Assembly (NCBI RefSeq): GCF_034661295.1
Contig: NZ_CP141062.1
Location: forward strand, 1,178,001 to 1,242,000
DNA length: 64,000 nt
Source of the DNA: Faecalibacter sp. LW9
GTDB lineage: Bacteria; Bacteroidota; Bacteroidia; Flavobacteriales; Weeksellaceae
Direction: 5' to 3'
Shown here: one piece after another, positions 1 to 8,218 of the stretch
Layout: every line of letters begins with the position of its first letter
Numbering within the stretch: position 1 is the stretch's first letter
Notes under the pieces: model-generated
What the model saw: only the letters and a program-made list of their open reading frames with translations
What the model was told of the DNA's origin: nothing
Database searches by the model: none
Translations under genes and position numbers: made by a program

Positions 1-120
1 GTTTCTTTCAGAATTAAGGTTGATCCAATGTTCACTTGTCAAATAGTCTAAAAAAATTTCTTTTTCTTTGATTAGAGTGTCATCAAAATCAAAAGTAACT
101 TCAATATAGTAGTTGTCCAT
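1..120 (-). CDS. N-terminal fragment of an unidentified protein, cut by window edge
   Basis: Forty codons are visible, starting at an ATG whose complement is at 118-120 and running off the left edge. The residues around position 10 read TFDFDDTLI, which resembles motif I (DxDxT) of HAD-superfamily phosphohydrolases, where the first Asp is the nucleophile. The following residues (KEKEIFLDYL) are not diagnostic. HAD membership is therefore only a suggestion; the rest of the protein lies outside the window. It lies just upstream of the end of the response regulator gene, on the same strand, with about 90 bp between them. Confidence 0.4.
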   Translation of the reverse strand, partial: MDNYYIEVTFDFDDTLIKEKEIFLDYLTSEHWINLNSERN

Positions 121-207
121 TGGTGTTAAATTTTAACAAATGTACTTCTACTCGCATCGTATTGATTACGGAAATCCGTAAACAATAGATTTTTTTTGGA
201 AAATAAT

Positions 208-876
208 TTAGATGAGAGACATATCTTTGGCAATGGCAATCATTTGGATATTATTTTTCGCTTTTAAAATGTTTTTTAGGCGATTAATTTTTTTCTCAAT
301 CGCACTAATAGAGGTAGGAGTAATATTGTTTTTCTTTAATGAAAAAGAAATTTCTTCTTGCGACAGACCTTGCGCTAAGTGTTCTAATAAGATAATATCA
401 TAAGGTTCAATTGTTGCTGTCGAATCATTTTTGATTAACTGTAAAACTTCTTGAGTAAAATAGTTTTCACCACGATCGATATGCGTGATGGCTTTTACCA
501 ATTCATTTAAACTCAATGAACCTTTCAATACAATTCCATTTACTTCAGAAACTTCCTTTAATCGTTTGATTAATGAAGGTTTATCTTCAATGGTATATAT
601 AATTGATTTAATCTCAGGTTGAATGGTTTTAATCATATTAACTAATTCTTCACCATCTTTTAACTTAGGCGTTAGCATTCCGTCCGATTTGAAGGATAAA
701 TCAGAGATAATTAAATCAAATGGGTTGTTCTCTTGAATCGCTTTTTTAATTTTTAAAAATGCATTATCGCACGAACTGGCATGTTGAATATTAAACGAGA
801 ATTTTTCTTTTAAAATGCTTAAAATGCCCTTGTTTATACTATCAATGTCTTCTGCTATTAATATATTTTTAATCAT
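208..876 (-). CDS. Response regulator, REC plus LuxR-like HTH
   Basis: A 222-residue two-component response regulator. The N-terminal receiver domain (about residues 3-125) shows the acidic pair in AEDID, the probable phosphoacceptor Asp in LIISDLSF, a Thr in IIYTIED and the Lys in GIVLKGS. The C-terminal part (about 155-222) reads as a LuxR/NarL-type helix-turn-helix (LAQGLSQEEIS, then a recognition helix near SAIEKKINRLK). It lies 5 bp downstream of the histidine kinase gene on the same strand, so the two are almost certainly cotranscribed and form one signalling pair. Its targets cannot be read from the sequence. Family assignment is firm. Confidence 0.9.
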   Translation of the reverse strand: MIKNILIAEDIDSINKGILSILKEKFSFNIQHASSCDNAFLKIKKAIQENNPFDLIISDLSFKSDGMLTPKLKDGEELVNMIKTIQPEIKSIIYTIEDKPSLIKRLKEVSEVNGIVLKGSLSLNELVKAITHIDRGENYFTQEVLQLIKNDSTATIEPYDIILLEHLAQGLSQEEISFSLKKNNITPTSISAIEKKINRLKNILKAKNNIQMIAIAKDMSLI

Positions 877-881
877 TTACG

Positions 882-2828
882 TTAATTTGGAATATTGATA
901 AAGGCCCTAAAACCTTTAGAAATCTTAAAATTAATAGTTCCATCAATACCACGAATGCGGTTTTCCATATTTCGGATTCCATTTTTTGATAAAATGTCTT
1001 GATCAATGGAAATTGAACCATTATCAACATATTTAATTTCTAAATTTTTACCTTCCTGCAAGAAACTAATAACCACTAAAGAACAATCACTGTGTTTTTT
1101 CATATTGGTCATTAATTCCATTAATACGCGATAAATCACAATTTTGATATGATTTTCCATCGTGTCCCAATTCACTAAATCAATTCCTTTGGTTAAGATG
1201 TTCACATCTTCAGATTTATAAGATGCTAGCATACTGTCCAATTCTTTTTTAAAATTGGCTGTATCTACTGTATTTGTTTGGCGTGAAATGCTACGGGTTT
1301 GCGCATAAATATGATCTAAATTATCGGATAATTTTTTCTTTAAAAATTGATTTTCAAATTGAATGGATTCTAATAAGGTAATGGCATTGAATAAATCATT
1401 AGCCAACTCATCATGCAACTTTTGCGAAAGTGATACTTCCGTATCGTAAATGGTTTTCAGACGATCATTCTTACGTTTTTGTTTCTGTTGATATATTCTT
1501 ACATAAAAAATGATAATTGCAATTATAAGTATTGCAATGGCAATGATGGTTGAAATTTTAGCACGTTCTAATTCTAATAAATGTTCCGCTCTTTCCAGGG
1601 ATAATGCTTGTATTTCATCGCGATTCTTATCCGCATCATACTTCAGTTTAGCAAATTGATATTTGGTTTTGCTTCGTGATAATTGGAGGCTATCATTTAA
1701 TTCAATAAATTCTTTGATAACGCTAGGATTAGAACCCGAATTGATTTCTATAAGTTTCTTTAATGCAGATAGACGTGCTTCAATATTTTCAGTTACAAAG
1801 GATAAATCATACATCTGTTTTGCATAATCCGCTGCACGCTGAGGATCTTTTGCTTCATAATATTCAGAAAGATGCTGAAGATTAACACTTTGTCCATGGG
1901 CATAATCGATCTTTTTTCTAATATCTAAAGCTTTTAGTAATTCGCTTTCTATATTCAAAGATGGATTCTTTAACCATTTAGCATAGGCTAAGTTGTCAAT
2001 CACTTTAGATTTTAAGTGTAGTTCGTTATCTAAAATGGTATCATTTTTTACAGCTTCTAAAGTTTTAATGGCATCATCGTATCGTTTCAATAGCGTATAC
2101 GCAACAGCTTTGTTATTCTCAATCGAAACTTTAAAGTAATGATCCGTATTTAATTCTAAAGCTCGATCATACCAATACAATTCTTCATTAAAATTAAGCA
2201 TGCTTCCACTGGAGATGGCTAATGAATTAAAAATTGGTGTGAGATAAGGATGTTTTGGATAATTTTTTAACGCATTCAAGGCTTCCATGGCTAAGTTTTC
2301 ACTTTCGGAATGATTGCCATTATCATTCAAAATGATTGCCATATTCAGTGACGATTTTGCTAAACCGATACTATCATTAATTTGCGAATAATAATTTTTG
2401 GAATAATTATAATAGTAAAAGGCACTGTCCATATTATTCTCATCATAGAAATAGTTCCCGAAATTAAAATAAGCTTCGGCTTCTAACTTTTTATTATTGA
2501 TTTTTTTGGTCCAATCAATAATTTTATGATTATACAAATGGGCCTTGTCTTCGAGTTCCAAAGATCGAAGTAATTCCATTTTCTTGAAACGTGCAGCAAA
2601 CTCTACCGAATCATTCATTTGAGTTTTAGCCAAAGCAATGGCTTGTTCTGATTTATCGATCCGTAGTTTCGGCGCAACTTTTTTATTGTCAATTTCCTTA
2701 AACAATTGATCAATCGTTTTATCCGTCGGCGCTTTTGTGGTATGCTCTGTACTCGTCTCTTTACAATTTAGTACTAGAGATAAAGTTGTAAAGGCAGTCA
2801 ATACTTTAATGTAAGTAATAAATTTCAT
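882..2828 (-). CDS. TPR-containing sensor histidine kinase (HisKA_3/LuxR-type partner)
   Basis: A 648-residue sensor kinase. It starts with a signal sequence ending LVLNCKE, which may be a lipoprotein cleavage site with an unusual Asn before the Cys. A long helical region follows (about residues 60-400) with TPR-like units such as AEAYFNFGNYFYDENNMDSA. One membrane segment (about 430-450, STIIAIAILIIAIIIFY) precedes the dimerisation helix with the probable phospho-His in KLHDELAND. The ATPase domain shows ELMTNMKKHS (N box), YVDNGS and NGIRNMENR (G boxes). This architecture of outside TPR, one TM and a NarX/LiaS-like kinase is common in flavobacteria. It pairs with the adjoining response regulator. 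The stimulus is unknown. Confidence 0.9.
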   Translation of the reverse strand: MKFITYIKVLTAFTTLSLVLNCKETSTEHTTKAPTDKTIDQLFKEIDNKKVAPKLRIDKSEQAIALAKTQMNDSVEFAARFKKMELLRSLELEDKAHLYNHKIIDWTKKINNKKLEAEAYFNFGNYFYDENNMDSAFYYYNYSKNYYSQINDSIGLAKSSLNMAIILNDNGNHSESENLAMEALNALKNYPKHPYLTPIFNSLAISSGSMLNFNEELYWYDRALELNTDHYFKVSIENNKAVAYTLLKRYDDAIKTLEAVKNDTILDNELHLKSKVIDNLAYAKWLKNPSLNIESELLKALDIRKKIDYAHGQSVNLQHLSEYYEAKDPQRAADYAKQMYDLSFVTENIEARLSALKKLIEINSGSNPSVIKEFIELNDSLQLSRSKTKYQFAKLKYDADKNRDEIQALSLERAEHLLELERAKISTIIAIAILIIAIIIFYVRIYQQKQKRKNDRLKTIYDTEVSLSQKLHDELANDLFNAITLLESIQFENQFLKKKLSDNLDHIYAQTRSISRQTNTVDTANFKKELDSMLASYKSEDVNILTKGIDLVNWDTMENHIKIVIYRVLMELMTNMKKHSDCSLVVISFLQEGKNLEIKYVDNGSISIDQDILSKNGIRNMENRIRGIDGTINFKISKGFRAFINIPN

Positions 2829-2843
2829 CTCTAATGAATAGGT

Positions 2844-3068
2844 TTAATCTTCAAAGCCGCAAATGGTTTTGCCCTGTTTTTTGGCTTCAGAAATTTTTAA
2901 TTTAACAATGGGATGAGTACAGGCTTTTAACCCTCGGCATGAAGAAGTAAAGTGGTATTTTTTACCGTTGGGACTCTTACATATAAAGACTTCAGTTTCG
3001 GCCTATATATTATGGTTTATAAAAGAGGTTAAAATAAAAACTGAGCTTACAAATAGAAGACGTATCAA
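2844..3068 (-). pseudogene. Small secreted Cys-containing protein interrupted by an in-frame TAG
   Basis: In one minus-strand frame a TTG start (3066-3068) gives a signal-peptide-like stretch (IRLLFVSSVFILTSF), then a TAG at 3003-3005. The same frame continues AETEVFICKSPNGKKYHF, SSCRGLKACTHPIVKLKIS and EAKKQGKTICGFED before TAA. The second half matches a small secreted flavobacterial family known to me from genome annotation, with the pattern VYIC...YHxxxxCRGLxxC...LCGxED. The TAG replaces a residue directly before the predicted signal peptidase site; TCG (Ser), one base away, would give ISA|ETE. The TAG abuts GGCC. Function is unknown. Either a real amber mutation or a sequencing error; this gene was easy to miss because the frame is broken. 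Confidence 0.6.
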
Positions 3069-3093
3069 TCGAGTAAATTATACATGTAAATAT

Positions 3094-3121
3094 AAAAAAA
3101 AGCCCAAATAAAATCTGGACT
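3094..3121 (-). terminator. Terminator of the pheA-rsgA operon
   Basis: On the minus strand AGTCCA pairs with TGGGCT around a short AT loop and is followed by a run of seven or more T. It lies 12 bp beyond the rsgA stop codon. Confidence 0.75.
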
Positions 3122-3132
3122 CTTTTTAGTTC

Positions 3133-4050
3133 TTATTGATTATAAATATCTTCTTCCAAGAAGGTTAAGTAGCTCTCGTAACGAGAGGGTGCAATTGCCA
3201 TTGTTTCAACGGCATCTTGAACCGCACATTTCGGTTCATTCACATGGATGCAATTATCAAATTTACATCCGTCTCTTAACTCAAAGATTTCTGGGAAATA
3301 ATTCTGTAATTCAGCTTTTTCTAAATGTACCAAACCAAATTCTTTGATACCCGGTGTATCGATTATAAAACCTCCAAAAGGCCACTCGAACATTTGAGCA
3401 AATGTTGTCGTGTGTTGACCTTTACTGTTGAAATCGGAAACTTGATGCGTTTTTAAGTTCAATTCTGGATGTAAAGCATTCAATAAAGTTGATTTTCCAA
3501 CTCCTGAATGTCCTGAAACTAAACTTACTTTATCCGTCATTCTATTTTTAACTAAATCTAAATTTAATCCAGTTTCAGCAGAAATATCCAACGACTCGTA
3601 TCCAATCGAATTATAAATGTGTTTGTATAAATGAAGATCTTCTAACTCTTCTTCGGTATAAGCATCCAATTTGTTGAATAATATAACAACAGGAACTTGG
3701 TAGGCTTCCGCAGTGACTAAAAATCGATCAATAAACCCGAACGATGTTTTCGGATTAGACATTGTGACCACCAAAAAGGCGACATCAATGTTGGATGCAA
3801 TGATATGCGTCTTTTTAGATAAATTAACCGATTTTCGAATAATATAATTCTTACGATCGTGGATTTTAGTTATCACAGCAACATCATCTTTATCGATTTC
3901 AAAATCGACCTCATCACCAACAGCAATAGGGTTGGTATGTTTGATATTCGCAATTCTAAATTTTCCTCTTATTCTGGCTTGGTAAGTTGAACCATCTTCT
4001 GTACGAAGATGATACCAACTACCTGTAGATTTTGTTACAATTCCTTTCAA
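3133..4050 (-). CDS. rsgA: Ribosome small subunit-dependent GTPase A
   Basis: A 305-residue circularly permuted GTPase that acts in late 30S maturation. The order of parts is typical: an N-terminal OB fold (about 1-75), then the permuted GTPase domain with FNKLD (G4) before the P-loop GHSGVGKSTLLNAL and DTPG, then a zinc-binding tail with Cys and His in CKFDNCIHVNEPKC. Length matches the family. It is the last gene of the aromatic operon, 6 bp after the DAHP synthase gene, an arrangement that couples a ribosome factor to amino acid synthesis; the reason for that coupling is not evident from sequence. Confidence 0.96.
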   Translation of the reverse strand: MKGIVTKSTGSWYHLRTEDGSTYQARIRGKFRIANIKHTNPIAVGDEVDFEIDKDDVAVITKIHDRKNYIIRKSVNLSKKTHIIASNIDVAFLVVTMSNPKTSFGFIDRFLVTAEAYQVPVVILFNKLDAYTEEELEDLHLYKHIYNSIGYESLDISAETGLNLDLVKNRMTDKVSLVSGHSGVGKSTLLNALHPELNLKTHQVSDFNSKGQHTTTFAQMFEWPFGGFIIDTPGIKEFGLVHLEKAELQNYFPEIFELRDGCKFDNCIHVNEPKCAVQDAVETMAIAPSRYESYLTFLEEDIYNQ

Positions 4051-4056
4051 ACGGTA

Positions 4057-5136
4057 TTATATTTTTTCTTCTTTTTTAATCATAATATTATTCTGTTGAG
4101 CAACGGATTCTTGGTGAATAGCTTGTAATAATTTATCAACAAAATCTTCTGATAAACCTAACGAAGCTCCTGCTTTTACAGAATTTTCTTTGATCTGTTT
4201 CCAACGTTCAGGTTGGAAGACAGCTACATTGTGTTCTTTCTTTAATTCTCCAATCAAATTCGCTACTTTCATACGTTGCGCAATCGTATCAAGAATTGTC
4301 GTGTCTAATTCATCAATTTGATGACGTAAATTCTGAATTCCAGCTTTATAGATCGAATCTGGATCGTCTGATTGACGTAACTCTAAAGCTATTAAAATTT
4401 CTTTTAAACGAGCTGGCGTAATTTGTTGTGCCGCATCCGACCATGCTTCATCTGGCGTACAATGTGTTTCAATCATCAATCCATTGTATTCGAAATTGAA
4501 AGCTTGTTGAGATATATCAAATAATCCTTCTCTGTTTCCACAGATGTGTGATGGATCACAGATAATTGGAATATTCGGTAATTTGTTTTTGAAATCTAAA
4601 GCAATTTGCCATTGTGGATTATTACGGTATTTCGTTTTTTTGTACGTCGAAAATCCACGGTGAATGGCACCTAAGTTTTTAATTCCTTGACCTTCTAAAC
4701 GTTCTAATGCTCCAATCCATAAATCTAAATCTGGATTAACAGGATTTTTTACTAAAACAATTTTATCGGTGTCGCGTAAAGCTTCAGCAATTTCTTGTAC
4801 AGTAAATGGATTTACAGTAGAGCGAGCTCCAATCCATAAAACATCAACATCATATTCCAAAGCTAATTTAGCATGGTTAGCGTTTGCAATTTCAGTTGCA
4901 ATCATCATTCCATGCTCATCTTTTACTTTTTTCAACCAATTTAATCCAATCGCTCCAACACCTTCAAAGCAGTTTGGTTTGGTACGAGGTTTCCAAATTC
5001 CCGCACGAAAGACCTTAACATAATCTTTGTCAATATCTTCAGCAATTGTCATCATTTGTTTTTCACTTTCAGCGCTACAAGGTCCTGCGATGATAAGTGG
5101 TTTCTCAAATTGGTTGATCCAGTTATTATTTTCCAT
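4057..5136 (-). CDS. Bifunctional DAHP synthase / chorismate mutase type II
   Basis: A 359-residue fusion enzyme. Residues about 1-260 form a DAHP synthase of the DAHPS/KDO8P fold, with IIAGPCSAES near the N terminus, KPRTKPNCFEG and the metal-site segment ICDPSHICGNR. It condenses phosphoenolpyruvate with erythrose 4-phosphate, the first step of the shikimate pathway. Residues about 270-345 form an AroQ-type chorismate mutase helix bundle (LRHQIDELD, IAQRMKVANLIGELKKE), which makes prephenate. It sits between tyrA and rsgA in one operon with pheA, so entry to the pathway and its Phe/Tyr branch are cotranscribed and probably controlled by the leader upstream of pheA. Confidence 0.95.
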   Translation of the reverse strand: MENNNWINQFEKPLIIAGPCSAESEKQMMTIAEDIDKDYVKVFRAGIWKPRTKPNCFEGVGAIGLNWLKKVKDEHGMMIATEIANANHAKLALEYDVDVLWIGARSTVNPFTVQEIAEALRDTDKIVLVKNPVNPDLDLWIGALERLEGQGIKNLGAIHRGFSTYKKTKYRNNPQWQIALDFKNKLPNIPIICDPSHICGNREGLFDISQQAFNFEYNGLMIETHCTPDEAWSDAAQQITPARLKEILIALELRQSDDPDSIYKAGIQNLRHQIDELDTTILDTIAQRMKVANLIGELKKEHNVAVFQPERWKQIKENSVKAGASLGLSEDFVDKLLQAIHQESVAQQNNIMIKKEEKI

Positions 5137-5171
5137 AATTGTTACAAATTTAAGGTATATAGATTTAGGTA

Positions 5172-6023
5172 TTATGATTTATTTAAAATTCTTCTAATGT
5201 CGTTTGTGTTCGACAGGTATTCGTGGATAGTTTCTGCGTCGGCATCTTCTATCATCTTCTTCATTTTTTTAATTTGCTCTTCATAAGCATTAATGGCATT
5301 CAGCAAATTTTCTCGGTTTTGGATAAAAATTGGTGTCCACATTTCAGGTGAACTTTTCGCTAAACGAACGGTCGATTCAAATCCAGAACCTGCCATATCA
5401 AAAATGGCTTTTTCATTTTTCTCAATTTCTAACACCGTTTGCCCTAAAGCAAAAGAGGTGATGTGCGATAAATGAGAGACATAAGCAATGTGTTCGTCGT
5501 GAGCTTTAGAGGTCATCGTAATGACATTGGTCCAAAGGTTTTGATAAATTTTACGAACCTTTTTTACAGCACTTAAAGCACTTTCTTCTGGATCACAGAT
5601 AATGGAAACTTTGTTCATGAACAATTCCGGAAATGCTGCTTTTGGTCCCGAATTTTCTGTTCCGGCAATCGGATGGGTGGCGACATAATTCTTACGATTT
5701 GGATGAGTACGTACGATGGCACCGATTCCAGCTTTGGTCGACCCCATATCCATTACGATTGTGTCTTTTGGGATGTAATCTAAAATTTTAGGAAGCGTGG
5801 TTTGTATTGCATTAATCGGAATCGCTAAGACTACCAAATCACTGACTAAAACAGATTCTTTTAAATCGCCCAACGTGTCAACGATGCCTAATTCTAGTGC
5901 TTCGCGACAATGTTGCAAGTCAGCATCTACGCCAATAATCGTGTCTGCTAATCCCACTTTTTTTAAGGCTAGGGCAAAGGAACCTCCAATTAATCCTAAA
6001 CCTACAATGGTTACTGTTTTCAT
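5172..6023 (-). CDS. tyrA: Prephenate dehydrogenase
   Basis: A 283-residue NAD(P)-dependent dehydrogenase that converts prephenate to 4-hydroxyphenylpyruvate for tyrosine. The N terminus carries the Rossmann nucleotide motif (GLGLIGGSFA), followed by the conserved DMGSTK and THPIAGTE segments and the HxxH-like SHLSHI region typical of TyrA. No ACT domain is seen, so feedback control probably does not lie in this protein. The ATG overlaps the stop of the aminotransferase gene by 4 bp, which suggests translational coupling. Length and motifs fit the family well. Confidence 0.95.
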   Translation of the reverse strand: MKTVTIVGLGLIGGSFALALKKVGLADTIIGVDADLQHCREALELGIVDTLGDLKESVLVSDLVVLAIPINAIQTTLPKILDYIPKDTIVMDMGSTKAGIGAIVRTHPNRKNYVATHPIAGTENSGPKAAFPELFMNKVSIICDPEESALSAVKKVRKIYQNLWTNVITMTSKAHDEHIAYVSHLSHITSFALGQTVLEIEKNEKAIFDMAGSGFESTVRLAKSSPEMWTPIFIQNRENLLNAINAYEEQIKKMKKMIEDADAETIHEYLSNTNDIRRILNKS

Positions 6024-7156
6024 AAGCGTTCCAAGACTTCATTTAATTTTTCAACTGACGCACACAATGAAAATCGGATGTAACCTTCTCCATTGCTTCC
6101 GAAAATACTACCAGGAGTGATAAAGACTTTTTTATCGTACAAGATTTCATCAATAAATTCCTTATCATCAATCCCTTCAGGCAATTTGGCTCAAATAAAC
6201 ATTCCAACCGCATTCGAATCGTAGGTAACGTTAAGCTTTTCACAGATTTGATAAATCATTTTACGACGTTCAGCATACACTTTCGTTAAATGTTGATACC
6301 AATCTGCTGAAACTTCTAAAGCTTTAGCGGCAGCTTGTTGTATCGCATAGTTCATTCCCGAATCCATATTCGACTTTACTTTCAAAATCGATTGGATGAA
6401 TTCTTCTTTTCCTAAAACCATTCCAACACGCCATCCAGCGATATTAAAAGTTTTACTCAATGAGTTTAATTCAATTGCCACATCTTTAGCTCCTTCAATG
6501 GATAAGATGCTCGTTGGCTCATCATTTAAAATAAAACTATATGGATTATCATTCACAATTAAAAGCTGATGGCGTTTTGCAAATGCCACCAATTGTTCCA
6601 GAACTTCTCGTGGAGCCGTTGCACCAGTGGGCATATGCGGATAATTGATCCACATTATTTTGGGTTTTTGCTCCGCTAATTTTTCCAATTGTTCAAAATC
6701 AGGTAACCAATTATTCTCACCTTTTAAATCATAAAATAATGGTTGGGCTTGTACCAATTCAGTTACGGACGTATAGGTTGGATAACCCGGATTTGGAATC
6801 AAAACTTTATCTCCTTCATTCAAAAAAGCCATGGAAATGTGCATGATTCCTTCTTTGGATCCCATCAAGGGTAAAATCTCAGTAGTTGAATCCAATTTGA
6901 CACCAAATTGTTGGTGATAAAACTGTGCCATTGCATTTCGCATAATTGGTAAGCCACGATAACTTTGATAGCCATTAACACCAGCTTGAGAGGCTGTGAT
7001 TAATGTTTCAATCACTTCAGGTGCTGGTTGCAAGTCAGGGCTACCAATCCCTAAAGAAATAATTGGAATTTCCGTTTGCATGTTCGCTATTTCCTGAAGT
7101 TTTTTCGAGAAATAGTATTCTTGAACACTTTGTAAACGTTGGGCTTCTGTGATCAT
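6020..7156 (-). pseudogene. Aromatic pathway class I aminotransferase with internal TGA
   Basis: A PLP-dependent class I/II aminotransferase of about 378 codons (start MITEAQRLQ at 7156, overlapping the pheA stop by ATGA). The PLP lysine lies in LNSLSKTFNIAGWR and PNPGYPTY is conserved. Placed between pheA and tyrA, it probably transaminates phenylpyruvate and 4-hydroxyphenylpyruvate. The frame is cut by TGA at 6191-6193, after GMFI and before AKLPEG; relatives have Trp here (GMFxWAKLP), so TGG became TGA. The frame then stays open to the normal stop, which overlaps tyrA. The changed base lies in what would be GGCC. A sequencing error is as likely as a true nonsense mutation, since everything else is intact. 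Confidence 0.85.
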
Positions 7157-7974
7157 TCTTTTCCTTTTTTGTATTCTCCTAAGATTTCTAAATCTGTTAA
7201 TTTCTTCGCAATCTTGCCTAAAAGCGTGTAATATTGTTGCTTGTCCTCGAATGTAATATCGATATGAAAAGAGTATTCCCAAGGTTTATCAATAATCGGA
7301 ACCGATTGAATTTTATCCATATTAATTCCGCATTCGGCAATATGATTTAAGACCTCAACCAATGCTCCAGCTTTGTGATGAACGGAGAATCGCATTGATA
7401 CTTTATTGAAATCTTCGTAATCGATGTGCTCACGTTCTAAGACAAAAAATCGTGTAAAGTTGTCTTGAAAGGTTTGGATGCTCGAGGCTAAAATATCCAA
7501 CCCGTAAACTTCGGCTGCTTTACGAGAAGCAATCGCTGCAACGTAATCCAAGTTTTGATCGACAATATCTTTCGCTGTTAAAGCAGTATCCACATCGTTT
7601 ACAATTTTCCAATCGGGATGTTTTTCCAAAAACTTATCGCATTGTAAAAGGGCCATTTGGTGCGATCGTACTTCTTGAATATCCTCTAAAGTTTGACCTT
7701 TTTGAACCATAAGTTGATGCTGAATCGATAGATAAATTTCACCGACTACTTTTAATCCATATTTGGTAATTAAAGCATAGTTCGGAAGGATAGCTCCAGC
7801 AATCGTATTTTCAATGGCCATAACCGCCTTGTCCACTTTCCCTTTTGCTAAGGCTTTAGCCAATTGCTTGAATGTATCACATTCCATCAATTCGATTTCA
7901 TCTCCTAAATAATTTGCAGCCGCTTCGTGGTGATACGACCCTTTGACTCCTTGAATAGCTACTTTTGTTTTCAT
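7153..7974 (-). CDS. pheA: Prephenate dehydratase
   Basis: Prephenate dehydratase of about 273 residues, making phenylpyruvate for phenylalanine. The catalytic domain shows AIQGVKGSYHHEAA, the conserved AIENTIAGAI, and the TRFF segment with the essential Thr (QDNFTRFFVL). The C-terminal part (about 190-270) is an ACT domain that usually binds Phe for feedback inhibition. I chose ATG at 7974 (MKTKVAIQG) over a TTG at 7989, because the TTG lies within the T tract of the attenuator terminator. It is the first structural gene of the operon and lies directly behind the leader peptide and its terminator. Confidence 0.95.
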   Translation of the reverse strand: MKTKVAIQGVKGSYHHEAAANYLGDEIELMECDTFKQLAKALAKGKVDKAVMAIENTIAGAILPNYALITKYGLKVVGEIYLSIQHQLMVQKGQTLEDIQEVRSHQMALLQCDKFLEKHPDWKIVNDVDTALTAKDIVDQNLDYVAAIASRKAAEVYGLDILASSIQTFQDNFTRFFVLEREHIDYEDFNKVSMRFSVHHKAGALVEVLNHIAECGINMDKIQSVPIIDKPWEYSFHIDITFEDKQQYYTLLGKIAKKLTDLEILGEYKKGKE

Positions 7975-7987
7975 TTCGATTTTAGGC

Positions 7988-8019
7988 AAAAAAAAAGCCC
8001 CGGCACGTGGCGGGACTTT
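7988..8019 (-). promoter_or_regulatory. Attenuator terminator between phe leader peptide and pheA
   Basis: On the minus strand AAAGTCCCG (8011-8019) and CGGGGCTTT (7994-8002) form a 9-bp GC-rich stem with one G-U pair, an 8-nt loop and a T tract to 7988. The 5' arm (AGTCCC) is exactly complementary to GGGACT inside the leader ORF (8058-8063), which could form a competing antiterminator. GGGACT also lies in a small hairpin, GCAG-gga-CTGC. These are the alternative pairings expected of ribosome-mediated attenuation. The terminator ends about 14 nt before the pheA ATG. Confidence 0.8.
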
Positions 8020-8041
8020 CTTATCTTATTAATATATTCAA

Positions 8042-8128
8042 TCAATTATGACAACGCAGTCCCTGCTCTTCTGAATACCATCCAAAAAAGTAAAAGAAAA
8101 ACGCGTTAAAATAATTGAACATTGTCAT
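8042..8128 (-). CDS. Phe/Tyr-rich leader peptide of the aromatic operon
   Basis: A 28-codon ORF, too short for standard gene calling. From ATG at 8128 it encodes MTMFNYFNAFFFYFFGWY and then SEEQGLRCHN before TGA. Seven of 28 residues are Phe, three Tyr and one Trp; residues 10-15 are FFFYFF. It is followed after about 22 nt by a strong terminator and then by pheA. This is the layout of leader-peptide attenuation: stalling at Phe codons would leave GGGACT in the distal ORF free to pair with the terminator's 5' arm, while normal translation to the stop would cover it and permit termination. A promoter-like TAGCTTTG lies about 24 nt upstream. The peptide need have no activity of its own. Coding is inferred from composition and context. 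Confidence 0.78.
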   Translation of the reverse strand: MTMFNYFNAFFFYFFGWYSEEQGLRCHN

Positions 8129-8151
8129 TTCTTAATTTGTAAATTGTAAAA

Positions 8152-8159
8152 CAAAGCTA
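8152..8159 (-). promoter_or_regulatory. Probable -7 element of the aromatic operon promoter
   Basis: TAGCTTTG on the minus strand matches the flavobacterial -7 consensus TAnnTTTG. The -33 region has TTCG rather than a clear TTG. The transcript would begin about 15-20 nt before the leader peptide ATG. Confidence 0.5.
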
Positions 8160-8218
8160 TTAAATAATTTTTTAAACGAACTTACGTTTTAATAATTTTA
8201 TCAAAAATTTTTCGCTGG

